64,000 bases of DNA, taken from Pantanalinema sp. GBBB05 (GTDB lineage: Bacteria > Cyanobacteriota > Cyanobacteriia > Leptolyngbyales > Leptolyngbyaceae). The stretch covers positions 1 through 64,000 of the forward strand of contig VRZD01000013.1 of NCBI GenBank assembly GCA_016743235.1, read 5' to 3'. The position numbers and the translations under genes are program-made. The notes under the pieces were generated by a model. That model did no database searches, was not told the origin of the DNA, and saw only the letters and a program-made list of their open reading frames with translations. Of this stretch, positions 1-8,418 are shown piece after piece; positions within the stretch are counted from its first letter, which is position 1; the number at the start of each line of letters is the position of its first letter.

Positions 1-2
1 GT

Positions 3-92
3 CGGCTGAAGATTTCGGGGGCACGGTGGAAGACGGAGCATGTTCCAACCGTTCTAGCTCATCGTTGTGCTTATCTCAACAACCAGTTGTAA
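3..92 (+). CDS. 3' end of a probable transposase (partial, runs off the window start)
   Basis: The window opens inside a reading frame that is open from base 3 and stops at TAA 90-92. It encodes 29 residues including GARWKTEHVPTVLAHR followed by CAYLNNQL. This tail resembles the C-termini of ISKra4-like transposases, where a 'G..W..E....L..R' block closes the catalytic domain; that assignment is from memory of the family and not from a search. The sequence right after the stop holds a GC-rich element that could be the terminal inverted repeat of the same insertion sequence. The two other forward frames do not look protein-like. The catalytic residues lie outside the window, so activity cannot be judged. 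Confidence 0.45.
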   Translation, partial: RLKISGARWKTEHVPTVLAHRCAYLNNQL

Positions 93-106
93 TCTATTTT
101 CCTCTC

Positions 107-125
107 AAGGAGGTGACACGCACCC
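107..125. mobile_element. Candidate right terminal inverted repeat of an insertion sequence
   Basis: AAGGAGGTGACACGCACCC lies 15 bases after the stop of the probable transposase fragment. Read inward from the outside it begins GGGTGCGTGTCACC, which is the general form of cyanobacterial IS ends that I associate with ISKra4-type elements. It also looks like a perfect ribosome binding site ahead of a 13-codon frame (ATG at 126), but the transposase context makes an IS end more likely. The left end is outside the window, so neither the matching repeat nor a target duplication can be checked. Confidence 0.35.
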
Positions 126-389
126 ATGCAGAGGGTTTTTAAGCTCACCGCTTCAAGGCAACTCTAGATTAGTGTTGTCTCCATTAGGAACTCAGCCGCA
201 CAACCATGAATGAACGGAACATCTCCCCCTAAGCTTCTAATTTGGGGCGAATAGGCAGAATGATTCGGCATCATCCGCTGCTGAAACTGGATAGGTCACA
301 GCCTTGCATGAATCTCTACTGAGATAGTTCTGCCTCGATCGCCCTGATTCCAGCAGAAGTGAGCGATCGAGAACAGCGTTCAACCAACC

Positions 390-1919
390 CTATTTCACAC
401 CAAATACTTCTGGGGTAAAGCTGCCATGTAAGCCGTAGGGAACGTGATGTTTCAGGTGTAGACGGGCAACACAGGTTAAATCACGGGCATCTAGAATCAC
501 CAGATCGGAGCGATCGTGAGCGGCATCAAATACCAGTGCCAACAACCAGCCATCATCTTCTGCACCGATGACTTGGGTGGAGTCGGGCGATCGGGGCACA
601 AAGATTGGTTCACTCATAAAGCCACGGGGGGCAGCGCTCCAGATTAACCGCTGACCAGTTTCCAAATCAACTTTGAGGATGGCTTGTAGAGGCGCATTTC
701 CTGCCGGGGCATCTGCCGCACCGATGTAGAAGTAGCGATAGGGACGACCCACTTTCGCAGGATGAATCGCCGGAAATTCACAACAACGAGATTCTAATAA
801 TTGCTTGGAAATTTCCCCGGTTTGCAAATTCACCCGGAAGCGCCAGACCTGACCGGGATCAAGCGCCTCAAAGTTGGTTTGACGAAAATCGGCATCTGGC
901 TCCACGGCAGGCAACGACTGATAACAAATGGAGTCAATCACCACGTCATCGCCCTCTTCAAACGCATTAATGTGATGAAAGACAAAGCCTGCCATCGTTT
1001 CAAACACTTTCGCGATCGCCGCCTCACCTGCATTTTGGGACGCTGCACTCCCCGCCTGCTGACGCGGAATCACAATGATTTTTGTCGGTTGTTCTGGCAG
1101 GAAGCGAATACATTCCCCTGCCGTCCGCAGTCCAGCAAAGTAAGGCAATGGGTTAAACTGCACCGGATTTTGGAAAAAGATGCAGTGATGGCGAGTAATG
1201 GCAAAGTCGTGGATAAAAGCGAAGCCAGGCACCGTGTGGGCATATTGCCGCACCAGTCTGCCACTGGGATTAAATTCGTACAGATTAATTGTGGATGATA
1301 GCCCGGTTTTAATCGAGAAGTTGACCAAACAAGGAGCATCATCCTGATCACAGTCAGGATCGACCCAGGGATGCGCGCCAAAGGCAGAACCCGGTTGGAG
1401 TAAACCATCCAGATAATCCAAACCGATCGTGTCTAACGTATCTGGATCAAGTCGGTGCGGTTCTGCGGCTTCCCACAGTGCCAGCAGTTTGCCACCCCAA
1501 TAAATCACATTGGTATTGGCAATATTCTTCAGTTTGAAGTCCAGCAGGTTGGCAAACCACCCACCCGGCTTGTCTGTGCCAAACACACCGCGATATAAAA
1601 TTTTCCCAGCCGCCTGTTCTGCCAGATAGCCTTCAGTCTGGACAAACCGATTACGGAAATGGGCGCGACCATTCTGGAACGCGATCGCGCAAATCATGCC
1701 ATCGCCATCAAACGGATGTTGCAGTGATTGCCCATTGATATCCAGCAAACCAGGACCATTACGGAATAAGGTTCCTTGCAGACCTGCCGGGATTTCCCCC
1801 TCAATGTCATCAATCCAGTAATCTAATTCCTGAGACAGCGATCGATAGCCTTTTTGCCAGTCTTCCCGTGTATAGGACGGTTGAGCGGAAGTTGCGATCG
1901 GTTGAGCTTGGGTTTGCAT
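390..1919 (-). CDS. Carotenoid oxygenase (carotenoid cleavage dioxygenase family)
   Basis: A 509-residue member of the RPE65/carotenoid cleavage dioxygenase family, non-haem iron enzymes that cut apocarotenoids or carotenoids at a double bond. The seven-bladed propeller should be held by four iron-binding histidines, and candidates are visible in order: GAHPWVDP (about residue 183), FIHDFA (about 237), FHHINAF (about 316) and LHGSF near the C-terminus (about 498). The N-terminal 'LFRNGPG' and 'HPFDGDGM' blocks are also typical. Length is normal for the family, and the ATG at 1917-1919 is the natural start. It is transcribed alone, 137 bp downstream of the BT1 transporter on the same strand. 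Substrate cannot be told from sequence; cyanobacterial relatives include apocarotenal and retinal-forming oxygenases. Confidence 0.9.
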   Translation of the reverse strand: MQTQAQPIATSAQPSYTREDWQKGYRSLSQELDYWIDDIEGEIPAGLQGTLFRNGPGLLDINGQSLQHPFDGDGMICAIAFQNGRAHFRNRFVQTEGYLAEQAAGKILYRGVFGTDKPGGWFANLLDFKLKNIANTNVIYWGGKLLALWEAAEPHRLDPDTLDTIGLDYLDGLLQPGSAFGAHPWVDPDCDQDDAPCLVNFSIKTGLSSTINLYEFNPSGRLVRQYAHTVPGFAFIHDFAITRHHCIFFQNPVQFNPLPYFAGLRTAGECIRFLPEQPTKIIVIPRQQAGSAASQNAGEAAIAKVFETMAGFVFHHINAFEEGDDVVIDSICYQSLPAVEPDADFRQTNFEALDPGQVWRFRVNLQTGEISKQLLESRCCEFPAIHPAKVGRPYRYFYIGAADAPAGNAPLQAILKVDLETGQRLIWSAAPRGFMSEPIFVPRSPDSTQVIGAEDDGWLLALVFDAAHDRSDLVILDARDLTCVARLHLKHHVPYGLHGSFTPEVFGVK

Positions 1920-2056
1920 AGGAAAGATACAAATTAGGGATAAGGACGATCGGAATTAGGGAATCACCAACCAACAGTCAATAGGTCAGTAAGTCATCCT
2001 TTTGACGTTTTACTGTGAACGTTTAGACCCTGACCTCTAACGTTTGGTAGGGTTTT

Positions 2057-3529
2057 CTACTCTTCTGTGACCACTTCAGCATGGCGTGACGGTTGGACAA
2101 ACTCCGTCATTAAGTCAGGAATAAAGGGTTGCGCTAAGTGCTTGGAGGGAGAAGTCGCTGAATCCAGTTCAAATTCGAGGGACGTTGTAGGTTGTAACGC
2201 CGGAGTTTGAGTCCCCTCGGCGGGAATTTCACTAGCAGCGGGTAACCAACTCAAAAACGGCAATGGCAATAATGTCGTCAAGTTAGTAATAATCACTAAC
2301 CAGGTCAAATTCGTAAAATCGTTCGCTGTAATTCCTAACCAGTGCATCAGAACAGCACCCGACTGGTAGGACAACATCCCCGCTAAATTGACGATCGACA
2401 TTAATAGCGCAAACAATGTCGCCTCCACCCCAGACGGACATAGCCGCGCTGCCAACACTAACACTGGCATAAAGGCAATCTGCCCCATCACCGTCAGAAT
2501 CAGATTGTCGCCCAGGCTAAACCAGTGGTCGTCAATCCCCAGCGATCGATTGGCATGAGTCACCAGCAGCAACGTCGTCATGCCCAATAGGGAGGAAATC
2601 ACCGTAGACCAGCCGAAGATAATCCGAAACGGGACAGTTTTGAGAAAGCGTTGAAATAACCAGATCCCAACTAGGGACGCCAAACTCGTCACTAAGCGCA
2701 CACGCCCTAAGAACTCTGGTTCAAAGTGCAGTTCATTCGTCGTGAAGAAGAAGAAGGCAGAATCCGCCGTCGGCATGGCTTGCCAGATAAATAGAAACGC
2801 CGTGGGTAGCCAGATCGACTTTTGACTAATGGCTTGCTTCAGTTGCCCTAATTGTTGCCCCACCGCTGACCAGTTGGTTGTTTCTGTGACACGTGATTCC
2901 GCAATCAACCAGGCAACTAGCGACACGATTAACGGAAAGGTCGCCGTAATCCCAAATACCGTCCGGGTCGTGAAGTGTTGGAGTAAGAAGCCACTCAGGT
3001 AAGCCGTCAACAGCCCTCCCACCGAAGACGCGCCCCAACAGATGGATTGCAGAGAACCGGCATCTCCCAGCGATTCTTGCCGCGCCCGTTCCACCACCAG
3101 CGAATCGACAATCACATCACTGAAAGCAACGGAAAGAGAACTGAGGGCGATCGCAATCATCGCTTGCCAGGGAGTCTCGACGAGCGTTGCCAATGCCACC
3201 CAGGATAAGGCTCCCAGAATACCCGACAGAATCAGGTACGGACGCCGCCGATAACCGAAAATCGGCAATCCATCCGAGATGAAGCCAAACAGCGGTTTGA
3301 CCATCCAGGGCAGAGCTGCAATCCCTACTAAAGCCGAAACTTCAGCCGGATTTAGCCCTAATTCATCCTTCAGGAAGAAACTAATGGCTAACCGAGCCAA
3401 ACCCAAAATTCCCTGCACAAAGTAGACCAGCAGAATTGCCGTCAGTTCTGCGGTCGGTTCGTGTCCCAACAAAACTTTGTCTGTAAACGAGTTTTTGATT
3501 TTGGCGAAACCGGAGGAGGAAACAATCAT
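2057..3529 (-). CDS. BT1-family folate/biopterin transporter (MFS-like)
   Basis: A 490-residue polytopic membrane protein with about 12 hydrophobic segments. The segment LGLNPAEVSALVGI, then PWMVKPLFGFISD and GYRRRPYL, is the signature of the BT1 (folate-biopterin transporter) family, which includes cyanobacterial and plastid folate carriers. The conserved 'KP.fG..sD' loop between helices 2 and 3 is intact. The C-terminal 50 residues are hydrophilic and Ser/Thr/Pro-rich and may be cytoplasmic. Length fits the family. Folate or pterin transport is inferred from family knowledge. The gene stands upstream of the carotenoid oxygenase on the same strand with a 137-bp gap, too wide to argue firmly for an operon. 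Confidence 0.85.
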   Translation of the reverse strand: MIVSSSGFAKIKNSFTDKVLLGHEPTAELTAILLVYFVQGILGLARLAISFFLKDELGLNPAEVSALVGIAALPWMVKPLFGFISDGLPIFGYRRRPYLILSGILGALSWVALATLVETPWQAMIAIALSSLSVAFSDVIVDSLVVERARQESLGDAGSLQSICWGASSVGGLLTAYLSGFLLQHFTTRTVFGITATFPLIVSLVAWLIAESRVTETTNWSAVGQQLGQLKQAISQKSIWLPTAFLFIWQAMPTADSAFFFFTTNELHFEPEFLGRVRLVTSLASLVGIWLFQRFLKTVPFRIIFGWSTVISSLLGMTTLLLVTHANRSLGIDDHWFSLGDNLILTVMGQIAFMPVLVLAARLCPSGVEATLFALLMSIVNLAGMLSYQSGAVLMHWLGITANDFTNLTWLVIITNLTTLLPLPFLSWLPAASEIPAEGTQTPALQPTTSLEFELDSATSPSKHLAQPFIPDLMTEFVQPSRHAEVVTEE

Positions 3530-3640
3530 TGATATTCTGTAACAAACCGTATCAATTGCCCCTATGATAACGTTTTGCTTCGGGGTAAACCATCATCCTT
3601 CGTTATTAGGCTACCCAGATTTGTTCACAGTGATACCAAA

Positions 3641-4429
3641 TTACCGATACCAGGCTTGATACCACCCCTCCATTTGCTTGATTTCCGCTGTTTGGGCTTT
3701 GACGATCGAGTCTGCCAATGTACGGATTTCAGGACGATCGCTATGCATTAACACCATCTGCGCCATCATCACACCCATTTGATGATGGGGAATCATAGCT
3801 TCAATAAAGGCGCGATCGAACTCTGGAGCGGCTTTCAAAGCCTCTAGATCGGGTGTCATATTCATACAGCCCATGCTACCCCGCCCCATCATCATGCCCT
3901 GTCCTGGGGCAGGATTCGGCGTCACCCTCTGTCCAGCCATCGCTTGTCCGCCCATCATCCCCATGCCATAGCCACCCCGCCGCATGCCCATACTCATCCC
4001 CATTCCGGGTTGCCAGTCCGGCACATCGGCGCCATACCATTGCTTATACCAAGCAGCCATCTGCTGATTCTCCTGGCGTTGGGTCGTTTGAATCGACTGA
4101 GCCAGTTGCCTAATTTCAGGATGCTTGGCTCGGGTCAGCGCCAAATCCGCCATCGCGATCGCTCCTTCATGGTGCGGAATCATCATCACCATAAAGTGTT
4201 GTTCAGGATTACCCATCATGCCGGATTTCCAGGGCATCGGTGCAGTAGTTTGATTCGGTGTAGTCGCTTGGGCAAAGACGACAGAGGGTAAGGTTGCCGT
4301 CTGGGGCATCAAAGACTTCACCCCAAACGATCGGGGTGCGGCTTCTGTCGTCAGCAACAGCACTAAAGCCGTAATCACACTACCCGTGACTAGACCAACC
4401 AAACCATAAATGATCGGCTTGCGAGTCAT
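3641..4429 (-). CDS. Tandem DUF305 protein, Met/His-rich, exported
   Basis: A 262-residue protein with an N-terminal hydrophobic signal or anchor (about residues 5-28) followed by two DUF305 units. Each unit carries the ferritin-like helix motif MIPHH: MIPHHEGAIAMADL near residue 85 and MIPHHQMGVMMAQM near 212. Each ends in a 'W..qWY' helix (MAAWYKQWY and MEGWYQAWYR). The two are joined by a Gly/Met-rich linker with many methionines. Such Met/His patterns suggest binding of a soft metal such as copper or silver in the periplasm, but the function of DUF305 is not well established. It is transcribed divergently from the manganese transporter mntCAB, sharing a 213-bp region rich in inverted repeats, so shared metal-responsive control is possible. 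Confidence 0.85.
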   Translation of the reverse strand: MTRKPIIYGLVGLVTGSVITALVLLLTTEAAPRSFGVKSLMPQTATLPSVVFAQATTPNQTTAPMPWKSGMMGNPEQHFMVMMIPHHEGAIAMADLALTRAKHPEIRQLAQSIQTTQRQENQQMAAWYKQWYGADVPDWQPGMGMSMGMRRGGYGMGMMGGQAMAGQRVTPNPAPGQGMMMGRGSMGCMNMTPDLEALKAAPEFDRAFIEAMIPHHQMGVMMAQMVLMHSDRPEIRTLADSIVKAQTAEIKQMEGWYQAWYR

Positions 4430-4484
4430 ATTCCACCTCGTGAATCAATCGATTGGAGCGCCGCAAAGACTAACAAGATTAAAC

Positions 4485-4541
4485 GGGCGTTACAGACTGT
4501 GGAGAGAGTAGGGTAACGCCCTTACTTTGAGCATAAGTAAG
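4485..4541. repeat. Two adjacent perfect inverted repeats between the DUF305 gene and mntC
   Basis: GGGCGTTAC at 4485-4493 pairs with GTAACGCCC at 4513-4521 (9-bp arms). CTTACTT at 4521-4527 pairs with AAGTAAG at 4535-4541 (7-bp arms, 7-base loop). Both lie in the leader of the minus-strand DUF305 gene. No poly-T follows on either strand, so they are better read as operators or leader structure than as terminators. Confidence 0.5.
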
Positions 4542-4570
4542 AACTTTGAGGATCTTGTGAGGACAATCAC

Positions 4571-4635
4571 CTTTCATATTCTTTTCATTTTTAATCATCC
4601 TGGTGTAGGCTGGGAAAATGAAAAGAATATGAAAG
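4571..4635. promoter_or_regulatory. Perfect 21-bp inverted repeat overlapping the mntC translation start region
   Basis: The arm at 4571-4591 (begins CTTTCATATTC, ends TTTTCATTTT) is the exact reverse complement of 4615-4635 (begins AAAATGAAAAG, ends AATATGAAAG), with a 23-base spacer. Each arm also contains the direct repeat TTTCAT at 10-bp spacing. The right arm ends 7 bases before the GTG start of mntC and overlaps the Shine-Dalgarno region (AAAGAGG). As DNA it could hold two copies of an operator. As RNA it could form a 21-bp hairpin that hides the ribosome site. Synechocystis mntCAB is controlled by the ManS/ManR two-component system in response to manganese; linking this repeat to that control is inference. 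Confidence 0.6.
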
Positions 4636-4642
4636 AGGTTCT

Positions 4643-5620
4643 GTGCAGGTGAGTCGTTGGCAGCCACAACTTGGATTTCGGGTCGGGACGATCGCCACGG
4701 TTCTGCTGATGGCAATTGGCTTAACCGGATGTCCATCCACACCACCCAATCCCTCACCCTCCAGCCAGGCGACCAAACCGACCACGACCCAACCTAGTCA
4801 TAAAAAAGTCATCTTAACCACTTTTACCGTTCTGGCAGACATGGCGCAGAATGTGGCTGGAGACAAGGCGATCGTGGAGTCGCTCACCAAACCAGGCGCT
4901 GAAATTCATGGCTATGAATTCACCCCGAGTGATTTAGTCCGGGCACAGTCCGCCGATCTAATCCTAGAAAACGGGTTGAATTTAGAACGGTGGGCAGAAA
5001 AATTCTATAGCAGCGTCCCTGATGTCCCCCATGTGACGTTAAGTCAGGGCATCACGGAGATTGCGATCGCTTCCGATGCCTATGCGGGTAAACCAAATCC
5101 CCATGCCTGGATGTCGCCGCAAAATGCGCTGATTTATGTCGAAAATATCCGTAAGGCGTTAGTTGAACTGGATTCAGCCAATCAAGCCACGTATAACGCC
5201 AATGCGGCGAAGTATCGCCAAAAAATTCAAGCGATCGCCCAAAAGTTGCGGCAAGAAGTCTCCATCCTGCCTGCCAATCAACGCTATATCGTCACCTGCG
5301 AAGGCGCATTTTCTTACATTGCTCGCGACTACAACCTGAAGGAAGTGTATTTGTGGGCAGTCAATTCGGAGCAGCAAGCCACGCCGAAGCAAGTTGAGCG
5401 CGTCATTGAAACGGTCAAAACCAACCAGATTCCCGCTGTATTTTGCGAGAGCACGGTGAATAACGAAGCTCAACAACAGGTGGCTAATGCTACCGGAGCC
5501 AAGTTTGGAGGAGTGTTTTATGTTGACTCTTTATCACCACCAGACGGACCGGCAACCACCTATCTGAAGCTGATCGAACACAATGTTTCGACGCTGGTAT
5601 CAGGGTTGCAGGGGAAGTGA
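4643..5620 (+). CDS. mntC: Manganese ABC transporter, solute-binding lipoprotein MntC
   Basis: Cluster A-I metal-binding protein that captures Mn2+ in the periplasm for MntAB. Counting from the GTG at 4643 gives a 325-residue lipoprotein with lipobox LTGC (Cys30), then a Pro/Thr/Ser linker. The metal ligands of Synechocystis MntC occur at identical numbers: His89 (EIHGYE), His154 (NPHAWMSP), Glu220 (CEGAFSY) and Asp295 (YVDSLS). Cys219 and Cys268, the disulfide pair known from MntC, are also both present. There is no His-rich loop, which argues against zinc (ZnuA). The numbering match supports the GTG 4643 start, although a GTG at 4649 has better spacing from AGAGG. It is first of mntC-mntA-mntB. 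Confidence 0.93.
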   Translation: MQVSRWQPQLGFRVGTIATVLLMAIGLTGCPSTPPNPSPSSQATKPTTTQPSHKKVILTTFTVLADMAQNVAGDKAIVESLTKPGAEIHGYEFTPSDLVRAQSADLILENGLNLERWAEKFYSSVPDVPHVTLSQGITEIAIASDAYAGKPNPHAWMSPQNALIYVENIRKALVELDSANQATYNANAAKYRQKIQAIAQKLRQEVSILPANQRYIVTCEGAFSYIARDYNLKEVYLWAVNSEQQATPKQVERVIETVKTNQIPAVFCESTVNNEAQQQVANATGAKFGGVFYVDSLSPPDGPATTYLKLIEHNVSTLVSGLQGK

Positions 5621-5621
5621 A

Positions 5622-5742
5622 GTGGAAAAGATGAGGAAGGTGAGGAAGATTGAGGCGATCGAGTTGAAGGGGCAAATTCACGCCTGATGACTGATGAAGT
5701 CCAGTAGCTGATTGATTACTGATTACTAATGACTAATGACTG
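5622..5742. repeat. Low-complexity repeats between mntC and mntA
   Basis: Two repeat types lie side by side. From about 5622 to 5672 the top strand is purine-rich with GATGAGGAAGGTGAGGAAGAT, a member of the repeat family also found inside priA, dnaG, pyrD and the GT39 gene. From 5684 there are two copies of CTGATGA, and 5715-5742 is four tandem heptamers (ATTACTG, ATTACTA, ATGACTA, ATGACTG). Heptameric short tandem repeats of this type are well known in cyanobacterial intergenic DNA. They interrupt the mntCAB operon without a visible terminator. Confidence 0.75.
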
Positions 5743-5760
5743 CATAGCGAGCAATTGATT

Positions 5761-6528
5761 ATGAGTATTCAAGTCGAAAATGTATCGGTGGCTTATCACG
5801 GTAAGGTGGCACTGCATGGTGCAACGTTACAACTTCAGCCAGGATCAATTAGTGGCTTGGTGGGCATGAATGGCAGTGGCAAATCCACACTCTTCAAAGC
5901 CATTATGGGCTTTGTCAAGCCCCAGACTGGGCGGGTACTCATTCATGGCTTGCCGAGTCGATCGGTACAGAAACGTAGCCTGGTTGCCTATGTGCCCCAA
6001 GCGGAAGAAGTAGATTGGGGATTTCCCGTCAGCGTCCAAGATGTAGTGATGATGGGACGCTATGGCTACATGAATTGGCTCCGCATCCCTCGATCGCTCG
6101 ATCAGCGCATTGTCCAGGAGAGCCTGGAACGGGTGCAGATGAGTGAGTTCCGCGATCGGCAGATTGGCGAATTATCCGGTGGACAACGAAAACGGGCATT
6201 TCTGGCACGGGCATTAGCCCAACAAGCCACAGTCTTACTGCTGGATGAACCGTTTACGGGTGTCGATATTAAAACCGAGAAAACCATGATTAACCTGCTG
6301 CTGGAGTTGAAAGCCCAGGGGCACACGATCTTAATTTCGACTCACGATTTGGCTTCAATTACCACCTTCTGCGATCAAGTAGTGCTAATTAATCGCACTA
6401 TTCTTGCCTACGGCGATACCTCCGAAGTATTCACAGAAGAAAATTTATCTCGCACCTTTGGTGGTTCGATTAGTGATTTGTCGTTAAACAAAAGTCAATT
6501 AGCCCGTTCTCCCTGGGAGGATCTGTAG
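5761..6528 (+). CDS. mntA: Manganese ABC transporter, ATP-binding subunit MntA
   Basis: A 255-residue ABC ATPase that powers Mn2+ import with MntB. Walker A is GMNGSGKST (about residues 40-48), the signature is LSGGQRKR, Walker B is VLLLDEP, and the switch histidine is in ISTHD. The sequence fits the manganese/zinc/iron chelate importer class. I chose the ATG at 5761 rather than the in-frame TTG at 5755, because MSIQVENVSVAYHG is the usual beginning. The stop TAG overlaps the GTG start of mntB by one base, so the two are translationally coupled. The order C-A-B is that of Synechocystis mntCAB. Confidence 0.93.
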   Translation: MSIQVENVSVAYHGKVALHGATLQLQPGSISGLVGMNGSGKSTLFKAIMGFVKPQTGRVLIHGLPSRSVQKRSLVAYVPQAEEVDWGFPVSVQDVVMMGRYGYMNWLRIPRSLDQRIVQESLERVQMSEFRDRQIGELSGGQRKRAFLARALAQQATVLLLDEPFTGVDIKTEKTMINLLLELKAQGHTILISTHDLASITTFCDQVVLINRTILAYGDTSEVFTEENLSRTFGGSISDLSLNKSQLARSPWEDL

Positions 6529-7388
6529 TGGATCTGGTGCAGTGGTTTGTCGCCCCGCTAACTCATGCCTTCATGGTTAAGGCTGTATTAGTCAGCATGT
6601 TAGTTGGGGTCGTTTGTTCCGTTCTGTCCTGCTACATGACCTTGAAAGGATGGGCGTTGATGGGCGATGCGGTGTCCCATGCCGTAATGCCAGGCGTGGT
6701 GATTGCTTACATCCTCAAAATTCCGTTTGCGATCGGAGCCTTTGTGTTTGGGGTCGGTTCCGTACTGGCGATCGGCTTTATTAAAGCCCAAACCCGAATT
6801 AAAGAAGACACGGCGATCGGAATTGTCTTTACTGGCTTTTTTGCCTTGGGCTTAGTCTTGGTCTCTAAAACTCCCAGTAGTGTTGATCTAACGCATATTC
6901 TGTTTGGCAATGTCTTAGGAATTTCTAACCAAGACATTCTCCAAACCATCATTATTAGTGCAATTACTTTAATCACGATCGCGCTTTGCCGCAAAGACTT
7001 ACTCCTCTTCTGTTTCGATCCAACTCATGCCCGCTCGATCGGACTCAATACCACAGCGCTGTATTACACCCTGCTATCTCTGTTATCGCTGACCGCTGTT
7101 GCTGGCTTGCAAACCGTTGGCATCATCCTCGTCGTTGCTATGCTTGTCACTCCGGGAGCAACCGCTTATTTATTGACCGATCGCTTTGACCACATGCTTG
7201 GTATCGCGATCGGTTCTGGCGTTATTTCTAGTGTCCTGGGAACCTACATGAGTTATCACCTTGATGGCGCAACAGGAGGCTGCATCGTTGTTTTACAAAC
7301 ATTCCTGTTTATATTAGCGATGATTTTCGCGCCCAAACATGGCTTAATTGCCAAAGCCCGACTCCAACGGCAACAGCAGCCTTCCTAG
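6528..7388 (+). CDS. mntB: Manganese ABC transporter, permease subunit MntB
   Basis: A 286-residue integral membrane protein of the ABC-3 permease family with about eight hydrophobic segments. The GWALMGDAVSHAVMPGVV block and the later GIILVVAMLVTPGATAYLL segment are family hallmarks. It starts with GTG inside the mntA stop (TAGTG), so it is the last gene of mntCAB. It forms the membrane channel through which MntC-delivered Mn2+ enters the cytoplasm, feeding assembly of the photosystem II manganese cluster. No obvious strong terminator follows; a weak hairpin is present around 7430-7446. Confidence 0.93.
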   Translation: MDLVQWFVAPLTHAFMVKAVLVSMLVGVVCSVLSCYMTLKGWALMGDAVSHAVMPGVVIAYILKIPFAIGAFVFGVGSVLAIGFIKAQTRIKEDTAIGIVFTGFFALGLVLVSKTPSSVDLTHILFGNVLGISNQDILQTIIISAITLITIALCRKDLLLFCFDPTHARSIGLNTTALYYTLLSLLSLTAVAGLQTVGIILVVAMLVTPGATAYLLTDRFDHMLGIAIGSGVISSVLGTYMSYHLDGATGGCIVVLQTFLFILAMIFAPKHGLIAKARLQRQQQPS

Positions 7389-7502
7389 CGTTCAACTTGC
7401 CCGATTTATATCCTCTTGCGGTAGCAAACCGCTCCACCCGTGGGAGCTGCCCGGACGTGCTATTATCCGCTCAACCATCGACGAACCCTGGAGATCATCA
7501 CA

Positions 7503-8348
7503 ATGAGGTCGTTAGTGCGGTTAGGGATCGCGTTGCTGCTGGTGTTATTTGGGCTGGTCAGCTATTGCGCAAACACGGTCGAAAATCCCATTACAGGCGA
7601 GAAACAACGAGTGCAACTCTCAGCCAAACAAGAGGTAGCACTGGGGTTGCGATCGGCACCACAGATGGCATCCCAGCATGGCGGCTTGTATCCCGACCAA
7701 ACGTTACAGCAGTATGTTGATCAGGTTGGGATAAAAATTGTCAAGAACTCAGAAGCTCAGAAATCGGGCTATCCGTTTGATTTTCATCTGTTACGAGACC
7801 CACAAACGATTAACGCCTTTGCCCTACCAGGAGGGCAGGTATTCCTCACGGCAGGCTTACTCAAACGCTTGTCTAACGAAGCACAACTGGCGGGTGTGTT
7901 AGGGCATGAGATTGGACATGTTGTTGCCCGTCACGGAGCCGAGCATCTTGCCAAGCAACAATTGGGACAAACGTTAGTGACCGCGGTAGGGGTAGCAGCG
8001 AGTGATCAAGAAGGTCGTGGAGCGCAAGCTGCCGCGATCGCCGCTGCCGTGAATCAATTAGTCAGCCTCCGCTATGGTCGAGATGATGAACTGGAGAGCG
8101 ACAAATTGGGACTGCGGTTTATCACCGAGGCAGGCTATGACCCACGTGGCATTTTAGAACTGATGAAAATTCTCGGTTCAGCTCGTCAGGGAGGCTCACC
8201 CCCAGAATTTTTTAGCACTCACCCTAACCCTGACAACCGCTTGCAACGGCTCCAGACGATGATTAATCAGCAATATCCCAATGGCATCCCGCCGGAGCTG
8301 CAGGACGGTCGCGATCGGTTTGCGCAAATTGTTCCTCCCCGGTTATAG
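7503..8348 (+). CDS. M48-family zinc metallopeptidase, secreted or membrane-anchored
   Basis: A 281-residue protein beginning at ATG 7503 (MRSLVRLGIALLLVLFGLVS), a clear signal peptide. An upstream ATG at 7440 would add 21 hydrophilic residues before the signal and is rejected. The zinc-binding HEIGH motif (about residue 135) is followed by VVARHGAEH and the third ligand region ELESDKLG. These are the features of the M48 'BepA/YcaL-like' periplasmic proteases involved in envelope quality control. The sequence YCANT after the hydrophobic core is a poor lipobox because Tyr precedes Cys, so lipidation is doubtful. It follows mntB by 114 bp and is probably transcribed independently. Confidence 0.88.
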   Translation: MRSLVRLGIALLLVLFGLVSYCANTVENPITGEKQRVQLSAKQEVALGLRSAPQMASQHGGLYPDQTLQQYVDQVGIKIVKNSEAQKSGYPFDFHLLRDPQTINAFALPGGQVFLTAGLLKRLSNEAQLAGVLGHEIGHVVARHGAEHLAKQQLGQTLVTAVGVAASDQEGRGAQAAAIAAAVNQLVSLRYGRDDELESDKLGLRFITEAGYDPRGILELMKILGSARQGGSPPEFFSTHPNPDNRLQRLQTMINQQYPNGIPPELQDGRDRFAQIVPPRL

Positions 8349-8418
8349 ATGGCACACTCGTGAGCCATCGTTATCGTAGGGATAAAATCGTTCATCGCCA
8401 ATTAACACCAGATCCCCC

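Noticed and set aside
107..116. AAGGAGGTGA as part of a 16S rRNA-related element
   Set aside because: It is the complement of the anti-Shine-Dalgarno, but no further rRNA sequence surrounds it.
126..167. A 13-codon frame (MQRVFKLTASRQL) behind a perfect AAGGAGGTGA
   Set aside because: The ribosome-site-like bases are better explained as the end of an insertion sequence, following a transposase-like frame; the peptide resembles nothing known to me.
4643..5620. The ABC binding protein as a zinc (ZnuA) rather than a manganese protein
   Set aside because: No His-rich loop, and all four ligands and both disulfide cysteines fall at the residue numbers of Synechocystis MntC.
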